A stretch of 25,566 nt of DNA from Candidatus Gastranaerophilales bacterium. GTDB taxonomy: Bacteria; Cyanobacteriota; Vampirovibrionia; Gastranaerophilales; Gastranaerophilaceae. Of this stretch, positions 7,272 to 15,323 are shown piece after piece (position 1 is the stretch's first letter; the number at the start of each line of letters is the position of its first letter). The stretch lies in contig CAAGGG010000036.1 in NCBI GenBank assembly GCA_900769355.1, positions 1-25,566 of the forward strand. The letters are read 5' to 3'. Below the pieces are notes generated by a model, which was not told the DNA's origin, did not search any database, and was given only the letters and a program-made list of their open reading frames with translations. The position numbers and the translations under genes were made by a program.

Positions 7272-8570
7272 CTAAGAAATTCTCCCAGGAACAACAACTC
7301 CGCCTTTCAAATTCTTTTTGTAGAATTCTACGTGCGGTTGAAGTACGCTGTCCAAAACTTCCGGAAATTCTTTGTTTTCCATTACTTTTTCAACGATTTC
7401 TTGGTAAACTGTTGCGAATGCTCTCAATTGTGTCAAAGCACCGGCAGCAGCAGGAGTTAAGCCCATTCCAAGAGTTTTTGCAGTTTCTAAGAAGAAAGCA
7501 CCTGTAACTTCGTAAGATTTTGTCAAAGCTTCAACATAGCTTTCAGCGTTTTCTCTGCAAACACCGTTGTCTTGAGGAACTGTCAATGCGAATGCAAATT
7601 TGTTAGCAGGATTGAAGTGAGCTTCTGCTGAGTGGTGCATTGCATCAGGAACTTTTGCAACTTGTTTCAAAGTATCTTTTACAGATTCGTTTTGCATTTG
7701 TGCATGCCAGTATACAGTGTTTTCAAAGATTGAGCCCATATATTGGTGAACTGATGTCAAAATACCGTTCATCTTAGCGTGAGCCCAGAAAATACCTTCT
7801 TTCAAAGCATCATTTACACTCAAATCTGCTGTCAAAGATTCAGAAGAGATTTCTTGTGCAGCGTTAAGCATTGCAACCATATCTTCTTTCTTCATGCCGG
7901 CATAAGCAAGTGTGAACAAAGCGTGATCGTCAAATGCAGAGAAACGTCCGCCTACGTCGTCGTGAATAAACAAGTCACCTAACCAACCTTGTTCGTTAGA
8001 AGTTCTTCTAAGTTCGCTCTTTTCTGCGTTTCCGTCAGTAACAGCGATAAAGTGTTTGTGAGCAAGTTTTTCAGCTTCTTCTTGTGATTTACCTTGTGCT
8101 TTGTATGCATCAACAAGCATAGCCAAAACTCTCAAAAAACCGTCTTTTGTTTCGAAAGTTGAACCAGATTTTGAAGCGATTAGATAGTTTGAAGAAAGAA
8201 CGTCGTTACCCAATCTGTACAAAAATCTTTCTAAACTTGCAGAATCAACGTCTGAATAGAATTCAATTACATCATGTTTAACATTCAAACCGTTAATTGA
8301 CAACATGTGTTCTACTGTGTGTTTAGAACCGCCAATACCCATTACGCTAAGTTTTTTAGCACCTGTCGCTGACTTCAATTTGCTTGCTAGTTCATAAATT
8401 TCGTCAACTCTTTTTGCTTGATTTTCAGGCAAATTTACCCAATTCAAAAACTGACCTTTTTGGTTAGCTCTTGAAGAAAATTCGTTTACAAATTCACTTA
8501 CTTTTGATGAATATTCACCAAAATCAACCCCAGTGAATTTTACAGTTACGTTAGAATTTTTTGTCAACAT
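7272..8570 (-). CDS. pgi: Glucose-6-phosphate isomerase
   Basis: 432 residues, somewhat shorter than the 450-residue Bacillus-type enzymes and much shorter than E. coli Pgi (549). It interconverts glucose-6-phosphate and fructose-6-phosphate in glycolysis. The SIS-fold phosphosugar-binding motifs are in place: MGIGGSKHT (77-85), SKSGSTFET (133-141) and DVGGRFSAF (205-213). GSIFENTVYWHAQMQNES (279-296) and MHHSAEAHFN (311-320) cover the expected catalytic Glu/His region, though the sequence is divergent from the enterobacterial enzyme. An AGAGG site five bases before the ATG supports the start. It has its own terminator, so it is probably monocistronic. The ROK glucokinase at 19648 would supply its substrate. 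Confidence 0.87.
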   Translation of the reverse strand: MLTKNSNVTVKFTGVDFGEYSSKVSEFVNEFSSRANQKGQFLNWVNLPENQAKRVDEIYELASKLKSATGAKKLSVMGIGGSKHTVEHMLSINGLNVKHDVIEFYSDVDSASLERFLYRLGNDVLSSNYLIASKSGSTFETKDGFLRVLAMLVDAYKAQGKSQEEAEKLAHKHFIAVTDGNAEKSELRRTSNEQGWLGDLFIHDDVGGRFSAFDDHALFTLAYAGMKKEDMVAMLNAAQEISSESLTADLSVNDALKEGIFWAHAKMNGILTSVHQYMGSIFENTVYWHAQMQNESVKDTLKQVAKVPDAMHHSAEAHFNPANKFAFALTVPQDNGVCRENAESYVEALTKSYEVTGAFFLETAKTLGMGLTPAAAGALTQLRAFATVYQEIVEKVMENKEFPEVLDSVLQPHVEFYKKNLKGGVVVPGRIS

Positions 8571-8662
8571 AATAACCTCTTTCTTTGTGTAAAGTTTACA
8601 CTAATATTCTACTATAAAAGTTTGTAAAGTGAATATTTTTGAAGAAGATTATTGTTTTAATG

Positions 8663-9067
8663 TTAGCAAAAGAATAACAAAAATACAACAAGGATAATTA
8701 TTTTTATAGCAAGAAAGGTAGTTGGCGAAAATTTTTCAAAAAACCCAGACCAATCATATTCTTCATTTTCCACTGTATCAAACTGAGCGGAGTCTATACT
8801 TGAATTATGTTCATTCTCACTTGGTAAATTTACAGTATCTTCAACCTTGCTTACCCCATCATCAGTTTTCCCTAGATAATGCCCAACTTCAATTTGAACT
8901 TCCAATTCTTTTCTCATTTCTCTATTAGGAGCTAGTGGGAGTGCTTGCTCGAAATATTCAGTTGCTTTTGAATATTCACGTTTGTGCGCATAATACAACC
9001 CTTGCTCATATAGTTTTTTAAAATTGTCAGATTTTGTTTCTTCTTTGTTAATCTCGTTATTATCCAT
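8663..9067 (-). CDS. TPR-containing tail-anchored protein
   Basis: 134 residues. Residues 18-50 (KLYEQGLYYAHKREYSKATEYFEQALPLAP) form one clear tetratricopeptide repeat, probably continuing to about 65. An acidic, low-complexity linker (70-108) leads to a C-terminal hydrophobic segment (116-133), so it is likely a tail-anchored protein with the TPR in the cytoplasm. The start lies two bases after the stop of the upstream membrane-protein gene, and the GAGG ribosome-binding site is inside that gene's end. The two are therefore co-translated and probably work together as an adaptor and membrane protein. No specific function is recognised. Confidence 0.75.
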   Translation of the reverse strand: MDNNEINKEETKSDNFKKLYEQGLYYAHKREYSKATEYFEQALPLAPNREMRKELEVQIEVGHYLGKTDDGVSKVEDTVNLPSENEHNSSIDSAQFDTVENEEYDWSGFFEKFSPTTFLAIKIIILVVFLLFFC

Positions 9068-9069
9068 AC

Positions 9070-9981
9070 TTAAAATCCTCTTTTCTTTTCATTTGCCTTA
9101 TCCCTGATAAGGATTATATCAAACACAAAAGAGCCCAATAATAGTATTATTGCGATATATAACATCGGATCAATTTTATTAGAAACTCCATACGTTTGCA
9201 TTCCAAATCCAAACGAACTGAAAATATTAGAAAACCCATATCCCATTTTAAAAGTAAACAAGCCAAAAATAAAAAGCATTAATGACATAGTGACAAATCC
9301 ACCTTTCATTTTACTTGTTAAAAATGTTTTAATTCCATATTTTTGATATTTTTCAATTTGTTCTTTTGTATGCTCTATTTCTCCTAAGCCGGAAAATTTG
9401 TACGAAAATTCCTTAACCGAACGTCCAACATCAATTATTGAATACATTGTGTTCATAGATTTTTGATTAGTTGTTAAAGAGAATTTTTTATTATTAAGCA
9501 CAGTAAAATTAAGATGGAGTTGTGTTACATCTACTATCGTAGTACCGCCGTGTTTTTTAGGGAGATAAATAAGTCCGGTTTCTATGTCCAATTCAAGATT
9601 TTCAATATTCTCATAATCACAAACAAAGTTGTATTGTGGACGATTAAAACAAAAATTGACTCTGCCAGGAAGGAAATCTATGTATTTTAAATTTAGTTTT
9701 TTGTTGAATTCTTTTGTTTTCGCTTTTAGAGATAACACAATACAACTTGTTGCAATTAGCCAAAGTATAGGTGGAGAATATACAAGCCAAATCTCTGTTG
9801 GAGAATTCAAAAATTTATAAGCGTTACAATACCACTGCCAAAAATCGTTTAATGTTTTCCCCCCGACTGCAATTGCATCATAGAAAAACCAGGTAAATAA
9901 TACTGCGACAATTGCAGTCGCAATAATAAACGTAACAGCTGATTCCATTGAAACTTTTCCATAAGTATTATAAATTCGCAT
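9070..9981 (-). CDS. Hypothetical four-TM membrane protein
   Basis: 303 residues, not recognised. Predicted membrane segments are about 15-35, 63-86, 228-249 and 272-292. Between TM2 and TM3 lies a soluble domain of about 140 residues (about 87-226), rich in beta strands (for example NLELDIETGLIYLP, TTIVDVTQLHLNFT and KFSLTT). This could be a PH-like or YcxB-type cytoplasmic module, but I cannot assign it. The C-terminus is basic (KANEKKRGF), consistent with a cytoplasmic end. An AAAGGAG site six bases before the ATG and a strong upstream promoter (10000-10028) support the start. It heads a two-gene operon with the TPR protein. Confidence 0.75.
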   Translation of the reverse strand: MRIYNTYGKVSMESAVTFIIATAIVAVLFTWFFYDAIAVGGKTLNDFWQWYCNAYKFLNSPTEIWLVYSPPILWLIATSCIVLSLKAKTKEFNKKLNLKYIDFLPGRVNFCFNRPQYNFVCDYENIENLELDIETGLIYLPKKHGGTTIVDVTQLHLNFTVLNNKKFSLTTNQKSMNTMYSIIDVGRSVKEFSYKFSGLGEIEHTKEQIEKYQKYGIKTFLTSKMKGGFVTMSLMLFIFGLFTFKMGYGFSNIFSSFGFGMQTYGVSNKIDPMLYIAIILLLGSFVFDIILIRDKANEKKRGF

Positions 9982-9999
9982 ATAATCTCCTTTTTGCCT

Positions 10000-10028
10000 A
10001 TCATAGCATATTTCTGCGGCATTGTAAA
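10000..10028 (-). promoter_or_regulatory. Sigma70-type promoter of the membrane-protein/TPR operon
   Basis: On the minus strand: TTTACA (10028-10023), a 17-base spacer and TATGAT (10005-10000), 19 bases before the ATG codon at 9981. Confidence 0.65.
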
Positions 10029-10057
10029 GCTTTTCGGTATTTTATCCCCCTCTTCCG

Positions 10058-10087
10058 AAAAAAAAAGTCTCGTTGTTGACAAGACTT
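10058..10087 (-). terminator. Probable minus-strand terminator
   Basis: AAGTCT (10065-10070) and AGACTT (10082-10087) pair around an 11-base loop. On the minus strand the stem runs into nine T (10066-10058). It would end transcription coming from the aroK-aroB side, about 430 bases past the aroB stop. Confidence 0.55.
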
Positions 10088-10509
10088 ATAAATATACATT
10101 TACCCCACTCACTTTATAACACAAAAGTTAAGTTTTGTCAACATTTATAAAGATTAGTTTTTGAAGTTTTGTTAAGTTTGTTTAATGTTAAAAATCGACC
10201 ATATATTGCGCATTTTACATTGCAGATTACGGAGTCAAATTGCCACAATAGCGGAATGAACAATAACTCGTTAGCGAAACGAACAACAAAACAGCCTTTG
10301 TTTGAGCGATAAAGTTGTTCGAAAAGCTGGATTACTTCGCTATTCGCTCGTAATGACGATTACATAATCTGTTATACATGTGTATAGCGAGTTTGGCTGT
10401 TTTAAGTTGAGCTTACAAGTTATTAGTGAATGAAGCGTGTGGCTGGTTTTGTGGAACTTTTTCCATAAAAAGTTTCCGCCGTCCGCGTAGGACATTTATC
10501 AGAATATGG
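10088..10509. other. Gene-free stretch between aroB and the membrane operon, with palindromic repeats
   Basis: No gene is supported. It holds an 8-bp inverted repeat CGAACAAC (10279-10286) / GTTGTTCG (10314-10321). A GGATTACTTCGCTATTCGCT-type palindromic unit lies at 10329-10357, with inner arms ATTAC/GTAAT. Similar CATTACGAGCGAAGCGAAGTAATCC-like units are common intergenic repeats in many bacterial genomes. On the minus strand this would be the long 3' region of aroB. Confidence 0.45.
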
Positions 10510-10541
10510 GATTATGGAGCTACTTAAACAACTCCATAATC
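10510..10541 (-). promoter_or_regulatory. Stem-loop spanning the aroB stop codon
   Basis: GATTATGGAG (10510-10519) and CTCCATAATC (10532-10541) are perfect 10-bp arms around a 12-base loop that contains the aroB stop codon. No T run follows, so it is not a standard terminator. It may protect the 3' end. Confidence 0.45.
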
Positions 10542-11596
10542 TCAGCAGGCGTAAATTCAAACATTTCAACCGTTGAATAGTCTGTCGGAAGCACAAAAAC
10601 AATTCCATGCGAATTTGCTTTTTTATCCATTTGCATATATGTAATCATTTTACCCAAATCAAAGGATTTGACAGATTTAAAGTCGTATTTTTTCATAACA
10701 TCTTCTGCCAAAAATTTGTAATTCTTGTCAATTAGATTTTTCTTCAAAGCCAATGTAAATGCAAATTTCATGCCTTCTACAACTGCCTCTCCGTGGGTGT
10801 ATTTGCGGTATTTTGTTGCTTTTTCAATGGCATGCCCGTATGTGTGCCCAAAGTTCAAAATCATTCGTAATCCGCCTTCTTTTTCATCTTTTTCGACAAC
10901 AGAAATTTTCAATCTGATACAAATTTCAATCAGTTTAGAAAGAGCTTTTTCTTTGCGTTCAAGAATTTCGTTGGATTTTTCGGATAAAAAGTTTGTCAAA
11001 TTCAGCTCATCATCGCATTTGCAGCTTTTTTCGATAAATGAATATTTTACCACTTCGCCCATGCCGGTCTTAAACTGCCTATTATCAAGAGTTCTCAAGA
11101 ACTTTGGATTAATAAGAGTGATTTTTGGTTGATAAAAAGTTCCGACAAGATTTTTGCCAAACTTTGTGTCAATAGCTGTTTTGCCGCCGACTGAGCTGTC
11201 TACGCACGCAAGAAGAGTGGTTGGGACTTGCACATAATCAATTCCACGCATATATGTAGATGCCGCAAATCCGGTAATATCGCCAACTACACCGCCGCCA
11301 ATTGCGATTATGACATCTTTTCTTGTCAAGCCCATTTGCAAAGCTCGTTCGAGAATTTTTTGATAATTTTTGAAATTTTTTTGTTTTTCTCCGTCCTTTA
11401 GGATAAATTTATTTTCTTTTGGAATATTTAGAGTTTTGCCGTAAAGTTTCTCGACTTTTTGTGAAATAACAACAAGATATTTTCTGCCTTCAGTGCAGCC
11501 AAAAATTTTTTTTGAAAAGTCTGAAATTTCTTCATTTTCAATAATTATCGGGCAAATTTTGTTTTCTGATTTAATATTTTCAAATAAACTAACCAT
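10520..11596 (-). CDS. aroB: 3-dehydroquinate synthase
   Basis: 358 residues, the usual AroB length. It converts DAHP to 3-dehydroquinate, step two of the shikimate pathway, using NAD and a divalent metal. The nucleotide-binding GGGVVGDITGFAA (100-112) and the VPTTLLACVDSSVGGKTAID block (124-143) are intact. The zinc ligands are Glu181 (GEVVKY), His251 (FGHTYGHA) and His268 (THGEAV). The start overlaps the aroK stop by eight bases, with a GGAG just upstream, so aroK and aroB are translationally coupled. A perfect stem-loop covers its stop codon. Confidence 0.96.
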   Translation of the reverse strand: MVSLFENIKSENKICPIIIENEEISDFSKKIFGCTEGRKYLVVISQKVEKLYGKTLNIPKENKFILKDGEKQKNFKNYQKILERALQMGLTRKDVIIAIGGGVVGDITGFAASTYMRGIDYVQVPTTLLACVDSSVGGKTAIDTKFGKNLVGTFYQPKITLINPKFLRTLDNRQFKTGMGEVVKYSFIEKSCKCDDELNLTNFLSEKSNEILERKEKALSKLIEICIRLKISVVEKDEKEGGLRMILNFGHTYGHAIEKATKYRKYTHGEAVVEGMKFAFTLALKKNLIDKNYKFLAEDVMKKYDFKSVKSFDLGKMITYMQMDKKANSHGIVFVLPTDYSTVEMFEFTPAEIMELFK

Positions 11597-12134
11597 TTAT
11601 TGCTCCAAGGATTTCTCTTACGACAACATAAGGATTTTTACCGGTTGTATCAATTATAATATCGGCTTTTAAATAATTTTTTTCACGCATTTGCATAAGA
11701 TTTGTGATTTTTTCAATTGAAAAATTTTTCTTTAAAAGCGGGCGTTTGCGCCCGATTGCGCCATGCTCGTTTGACTCTGTGGCAACTTCAGTTTTTATGC
11801 GGTTATAAATCTCTTGTGGTGTGGCTTTGAGATAAATTACGTGCGATGTTTTGAGCATAAGTTCGCGGTTTTCTTCACTTTCAAAAGCTCCACCGCCTGC
11901 TGAAATTATTGCCTTGTCACCGTTACAAAATTGCCTCACCTTTTCGGTTTCCAGCATTCTAAAAAACGGTTCTCCATGCTTTAAAAAGATTTCGGAAATT
12001 TTTTTCTGAGTACTTTTTTCAATTTCAGCATCAATATCAAAATATTTGTAATCCGAAAGTTCTCGACTCAACTCGTTGCCAGCCGTGGTTTTTCCGCAAC
12101 CCATCATTCCAATTAATACAATATTTTTTTTCAT
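11589..12134 (-). CDS. aroK: Shikimate kinase
   Basis: 181 residues. It phosphorylates shikimate at the 3-hydroxyl with ATP. Walker A is GMMGCGKTT (9-17). The shikimate-binding DID is at 33-35, Arg59 is in FFRMLE, GGG is at 80-82 and the LID region RKRPLL is near 129-134. All fit the family. The reading frame opens without a recognisable Shine-Dalgarno, in very AT-rich sequence, but the N-terminal strand KKNIVLIGMMG fixes the start. It is first in the aroK-aroB operon, driven by the promoter at 12146-12174. Confidence 0.95.
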   Translation of the reverse strand: MKKNIVLIGMMGCGKTTAGNELSRELSDYKYFDIDAEIEKSTQKKISEIFLKHGEPFFRMLETEKVRQFCNGDKAIISAGGGAFESEENRELMLKTSHVIYLKATPQEIYNRIKTEVATESNEHGAIGRKRPLLKKNFSIEKITNLMQMREKNYLKADIIIDTTGKNPYVVVREILGAING

Positions 12135-12145
12135 AATTTTATTTT

Positions 12146-12174
12146 ACTATAAAATTTTTGTTTTTAGATAGCAA
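12146..12174 (-). promoter_or_regulatory. Promoter of aroK-aroB
   Basis: On the minus strand: TTGCTA (12174-12169), a 17-base spacer and TATAGT (12151-12146), 11 bases before the aroK ATG. The short leader fits the missing Shine-Dalgarno. Confidence 0.5.
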
Positions 12175-12203
12175 AATTTTATTTGTTGAGTTTTAAATAA
12201 ACT

Positions 12204-12977
12204 ATGATAAATCCTATAAAGCCTTTTAAGCCAGTAATTTATGACTATAAACCTCTGGACACACGAAAATTATGCTCATTTGTTGTGCCGGAAAGTAAAA
12301 TTGGAAAATTGAAATTCGACATTATAGAAGATCCGCAAGCGGAAGGCTATAAATTTTTCTCACAATTGAAAGATAGTGCCGGTGATGTATTGGGGCATGA
12401 ACATTTCGCGATGTTTGAAGATTCTGATCATATCTCAGGTTTGTATATTGCAACAAAACAGGATCTTCGCAAAAAAGGAACAGGAATTGGCGAAGTCCTC
12501 AGACTTGGCAGTATTATAGAAATGTTAGAAAATGGAATTAAAAAACTTGACATTGTTTCGAAAGATTCTGCAATTTTTTTTCATTCAAAATACAAATTTG
12601 AACCTGCAGTGACGATTTTTGACGAGCGCAACAGACTTTTAAAATGCGTCGCACAAGATACAGCTTTTGAGGATTTGTCTAAAGAGGCACAAAATCTTCT
12701 TAATAAAATAGATAACACCCACTCAGGCAAAGAGCAACGTGCACTTTCAGGAGATGCCAACAAACTTCTTGCTGCCTACACAAGACAGGTCTTAGCAGAG
12801 AAAAATCAAGCGGTTTTGGCAAATCCCGAAAACGCAAAAGAAATCGCCGCAGATATGTATAAAAAACATTCACTGGCTTGGACTATGCAAATGACTTTGA
12901 CTGATGAAAAAATCCTTGAAAACAGAGATTTCTTCAATAGCCTGTTCCAAAAACATGGGATTGACTATTCGATCTAG
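12204..12977 (+). CDS. GNAT-like acetyltransferase-fold protein
   Basis: 257 residues. The segment GLYIATKQDLRKKGTGIGEVLRLGSIIEMLENG (79-111) matches the GNAT core: a beta4 strand followed by the acetyl-CoA pyrophosphate loop (R/Q)xxGxG/A, here RKKGTG. The following KLDIVSKDSAIFFHSKYKFEP is the typical beta5/alpha4 region ending in a (Y)KxGF-like turn. The N-terminus MINPIKPFKPVIYDYKPL and the helical C-terminal 110 residues are not recognised. I infer a lineage-specific family because similar N-termini are common in Gastranaerophilales. There is no clear Shine-Dalgarno. Substrate unknown. It is divergent from aroK across a 69-base gap. Confidence 0.65.
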   Translation: MINPIKPFKPVIYDYKPLDTRKLCSFVVPESKIGKLKFDIIEDPQAEGYKFFSQLKDSAGDVLGHEHFAMFEDSDHISGLYIATKQDLRKKGTGIGEVLRLGSIIEMLENGIKKLDIVSKDSAIFFHSKYKFEPAVTIFDERNRLLKCVAQDTAFEDLSKEAQNLLNKIDNTHSGKEQRALSGDANKLLAAYTRQVLAEKNQAVLANPENAKEIAADMYKKHSLAWTMQMTLTDEKILENRDFFNSLFQKHGIDYSI

Positions 12978-13032
12978 CTGTTTTTATTCTTGTGTCGCCT
13001 TCACGTTTTTCTTTGAAGAAATTAAATAGTCT

Positions 13033-13851
13033 TTAGTCTTCTTCGACTTCGCAAACTCCGCAATCAGTTGTTAGCAAATCGTTTGCAATCCAATAACCTT
13101 CCATCGGCTTGAATTTCGTATTTATTGCAAAATATGCAGAACCGGAGCCAGACATAACAGCTTTCGGATATTTCTTTTTAATTGCTTGAAGTTGCGGGTA
13201 TTTATCAATCATAGCCCATTCCAAGTCGTTATCAAATTTGTCCATTTCGCCAAACGCCGATTTTAATCCCAATTCTCTTTTTTGTGAAAACGTATTATAG
13301 GCATCTCTGGCACTAATTCCAAGATATATCGGTTTGATAAGAGAAATTTTAGATTTTCTGTATGGTAATTTGTGCAAAATTTCTCCTCTTCCACGTACCG
13401 CAATGCAACCACCTTCAAGACAAAAATTCAAGTCAGAGCCTAAAAATGAACATAGTTGGTGTAATCTTTCGCGAGTCAAAGGCTCTCCAAAGATTTTGTT
13501 CAACCCGTACATTGCTCCCGCAGCATCACTGCTTCCGCCTGCAAGCCCCGCTGATATGGGAATTCTTTTCTCAATGTAAATATTTATTCTGTGCGGTGCA
13601 AGTCTTGTAAAATTCATAAACATTTCAGCGGCTTTATAGACCAAATTTTTCTCATTATATGGGAGTTCCGCCGTATTCCCGGCAAGATAAATTTCGGTAT
13701 ATTTACTAGGTTTCACGGAAATATGCAAATAATCATACAAACTTACAGATTGCATAATGCTTTCAATATTGTGAAAGCCGTCAGGACGTTTATCCAAAAT
13801 TTTTAAACTTAAATTAATCTTTGCAGGACACTGAATTTTCAAAATGACCAC
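13033..13851 (-). CDS. ispE: 4-diphosphocytidyl-2-C-methyl-D-erythritol kinase
   Basis: 272 residues, a GHMP kinase of the MEP isoprenoid pathway. Motifs: PAKINLSLKILDKRPDGFHNIES (9-31, catalytic Lys11), the ATP loop PISAGLAGGSSDAAGAM (98-114), Asp140 in LGSDLNF (the usual motif is GADVPF) and the C-terminal VMSGSGSAYFA (232-242). The annotated start is GTG at 13851, four bases after AGGAG. A TTG three codons later also has a good upstream AAAGG, so the true start is one of these two. It is divergent from asd across about 100 bases. MEP-derived isoprenoids would feed the quinone modified by the UbiE/MenG enzyme at 22860. Confidence 0.94.
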   Translation of the reverse strand: MVILKIQCPAKINLSLKILDKRPDGFHNIESIMQSVSLYDYLHISVKPSKYTEIYLAGNTAELPYNEKNLVYKAAEMFMNFTRLAPHRINIYIEKRIPISAGLAGGSSDAAGAMYGLNKIFGEPLTRERLHQLCSFLGSDLNFCLEGGCIAVRGRGEILHKLPYRKSKISLIKPIYLGISARDAYNTFSQKRELGLKSAFGEMDKFDNDLEWAMIDKYPQLQAIKKKYPKAVMSGSGSAYFAINTKFKPMEGYWIANDLLTTDCGVCEVEED

Positions 13852-13889
13852 CTTTCTCCTGAAACTATCTTAACACAAAATTCTTTTTA

Positions 13890-13919
13890 TTGTTCAAATT
13901 TTACTTTTTGTGCTACAAT
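13890..13919 (+). promoter_or_regulatory. Promoter of asd
   Basis: TTGTTC (13890-13895), an 18-base spacer and TACAAT (13914-13919) precede the AAGGGG ribosome-binding site of asd. Confidence 0.55.
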
Positions 13920-13953
13920 TGTTCTGTATCAAGTTTTTAATAAGGGGTAGTAA

Positions 13954-14970
13954 ATGAGAAAACCAAACATTGCAATTCTCGGCGCGACAGGCGTTGTAGG
14001 AAGAGAAATCACAAAGATTATTGACGAATTAAAAATCAATTTTAATGAAATCAAGTTTTTATCAAGTGCAAAATCAGCAGGCACAAAACTTGAATTTCAA
14101 GGCAAAACCTACACCGTAGAAGAAGCAAAGCCTGAAAGTTTTGACGGTGTAAATATTGTTCTTGCATCAGCAGGCGGTTCTACATCTCAAAAATTCGCAC
14201 CTGAAATTGTAAAGCGTGGCGGGGTCTTAATCGACAACTCATCAGCTTTCAGAATGGAAAAAGATGTTCCTTTGGTTATTGCTTATGTAAATGATGAGGA
14301 TTTACGCAAACACAAAGGAATTATCGCAAACCCTAACTGTTCAACATCTCAATTGATGTTGGTTTTGAAACCTTTATTAGACAAAAATCCGATAAAAAGA
14401 TTAATCGTTTCAACTTACCAAGCTGTATCAGGTGCCGGTTTAGCAGCAATCAATGAGTTGACAGAAAACACAAAGGCAAGACTTGAAGGTAAAGATTTTG
14501 AAAACAAAAAATTTGCAAAACCAATTGCTTTCAATGTAATTCCGCAAATTGACGTTTTCTGTGAAAACGGCTACACAAAAGAAGAAATGAAAGTTGTAAA
14601 CGAAACGAAGAAAATTCTTCATTTGTCAGATGATACACCGATATCTTGTACAGCCGCTCGTGTTCCTGTATATAACGGACACTCAGAAGCTGTGGACATT
14701 GAATTTGAAAATGAAATGACTCCTGATGAAGTGCGAGATATTTTGAAAAATTCATTCGGGTTGAAAGTAATTGATAATCCTGAAAATATGGAATATCCTA
14801 CAACTCGTGACGCATCAGGAGTTGATCCTGTGTTTGTCGGAAGAATCAGAAAGAACTTAGCATTCAAAAACGGGATTTCATTATGGTGTGTAGCAGACAA
14901 TCTTAGAATTGGTGCTGCTCTTAACACTGTTCGTATTTGTCAAAAAGTAATAGAAATGGGGTTATACTAA
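13954..14970 (+). CDS. asd: Aspartate-semialdehyde dehydrogenase
   Basis: 338 residues, the usual length for the Gram-positive/cyanobacterial-type Asd. It reduces aspartyl phosphate to aspartate semialdehyde with NADPH, the branch point to lysine, diaminopimelate, threonine and methionine. The N-terminal Rossmann loop is ILGATGVVGREI (8-19). The catalytic Cys129 lies in ANPNCSTSQ, and STYQAVSGAG and VPVYNGHSEAV (catalytic His) follow. The start has an AAGGGG site. A small lineage-specific ORF follows after three bases, and both end at the terminator at 15225. Confidence 0.96.
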   Translation: MRKPNIAILGATGVVGREITKIIDELKINFNEIKFLSSAKSAGTKLEFQGKTYTVEEAKPESFDGVNIVLASAGGSTSQKFAPEIVKRGGVLIDNSSAFRMEKDVPLVIAYVNDEDLRKHKGIIANPNCSTSQLMLVLKPLLDKNPIKRLIVSTYQAVSGAGLAAINELTENTKARLEGKDFENKKFAKPIAFNVIPQIDVFCENGYTKEEMKVVNETKKILHLSDDTPISCTAARVPVYNGHSEAVDIEFENEMTPDEVRDILKNSFGLKVIDNPENMEYPTTRDASGVDPVFVGRIRKNLAFKNGISLWCVADNLRIGAALNTVRICQKVIEMGLY

Positions 14971-14973
14971 CTT

Positions 14974-15213
14974 ATGGATATAAAAAAATTAACAATTACG
15001 CCAATACATAGTGGCTGTCCCAAAATCGTTAGCCAAAATCCGACACAAGAATCAGCAAGTTTGTTAATGAAAGAACGTTTGGCAATGAAAGTTTCTCCGT
15101 ACAACAAAGAAACCACTCCACGCGTGTTTAAGAAGCTTCCTGATTGGCTAAAAGGTTTTGTTAACCCAAAAACTTTGGTTTCCAAAGAAAGACATTTTTC
15201 TACGGAAATTTAA
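14974..15213 (+). CDS. Small hypothetical protein co-transcribed with asd
   Basis: 79 residues, not recognised. It starts three bases after the asd stop and ends 11 bases before a clear terminator, so it is almost certainly expressed with asd. It is basic, without membrane segments or cysteine pairs, and has a Pro/Ser-rich N-terminal half (ITPIHSGCPKIVSQNPTQES). The MDIKKLTITPI opening resembles the short N-termini of other lineage-specific proteins in the window (12204, 24541). No function can be given. Confidence 0.6.
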   Translation: MDIKKLTITPIHSGCPKIVSQNPTQESASLLMKERLAMKVSPYNKETTPRVFKKLPDWLKGFVNPKTLVSKERHFSTEI

Positions 15214-15224
15214 AATTAACATTA

Positions 15225-15252
15225 GCTCGAGGGTTATCCCTTGAGCTTTTGT
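15225..15252 (+). terminator. Rho-independent terminator of the asd operon
   Basis: GCTCGAGGG (15225-15233) pairs with CCCTTGAGC (15238-15246) around TTAT, with one G-T wobble, and is followed by TTTTGT. Confidence 0.8.
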
Positions 15253-15323
15253 CTTAACAAAAGGTAACTTTTAACCAAAATATGACTTGTTTTTGGTAAA
15301 ATTTGACTAAGGATAAAGGGATT

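Noticed and set aside
10423..10608. Minus ORF overlapping the aroB end
   Set aside because: It is out of frame with aroB and includes the stem-loop and repeat DNA; no support as a gene.
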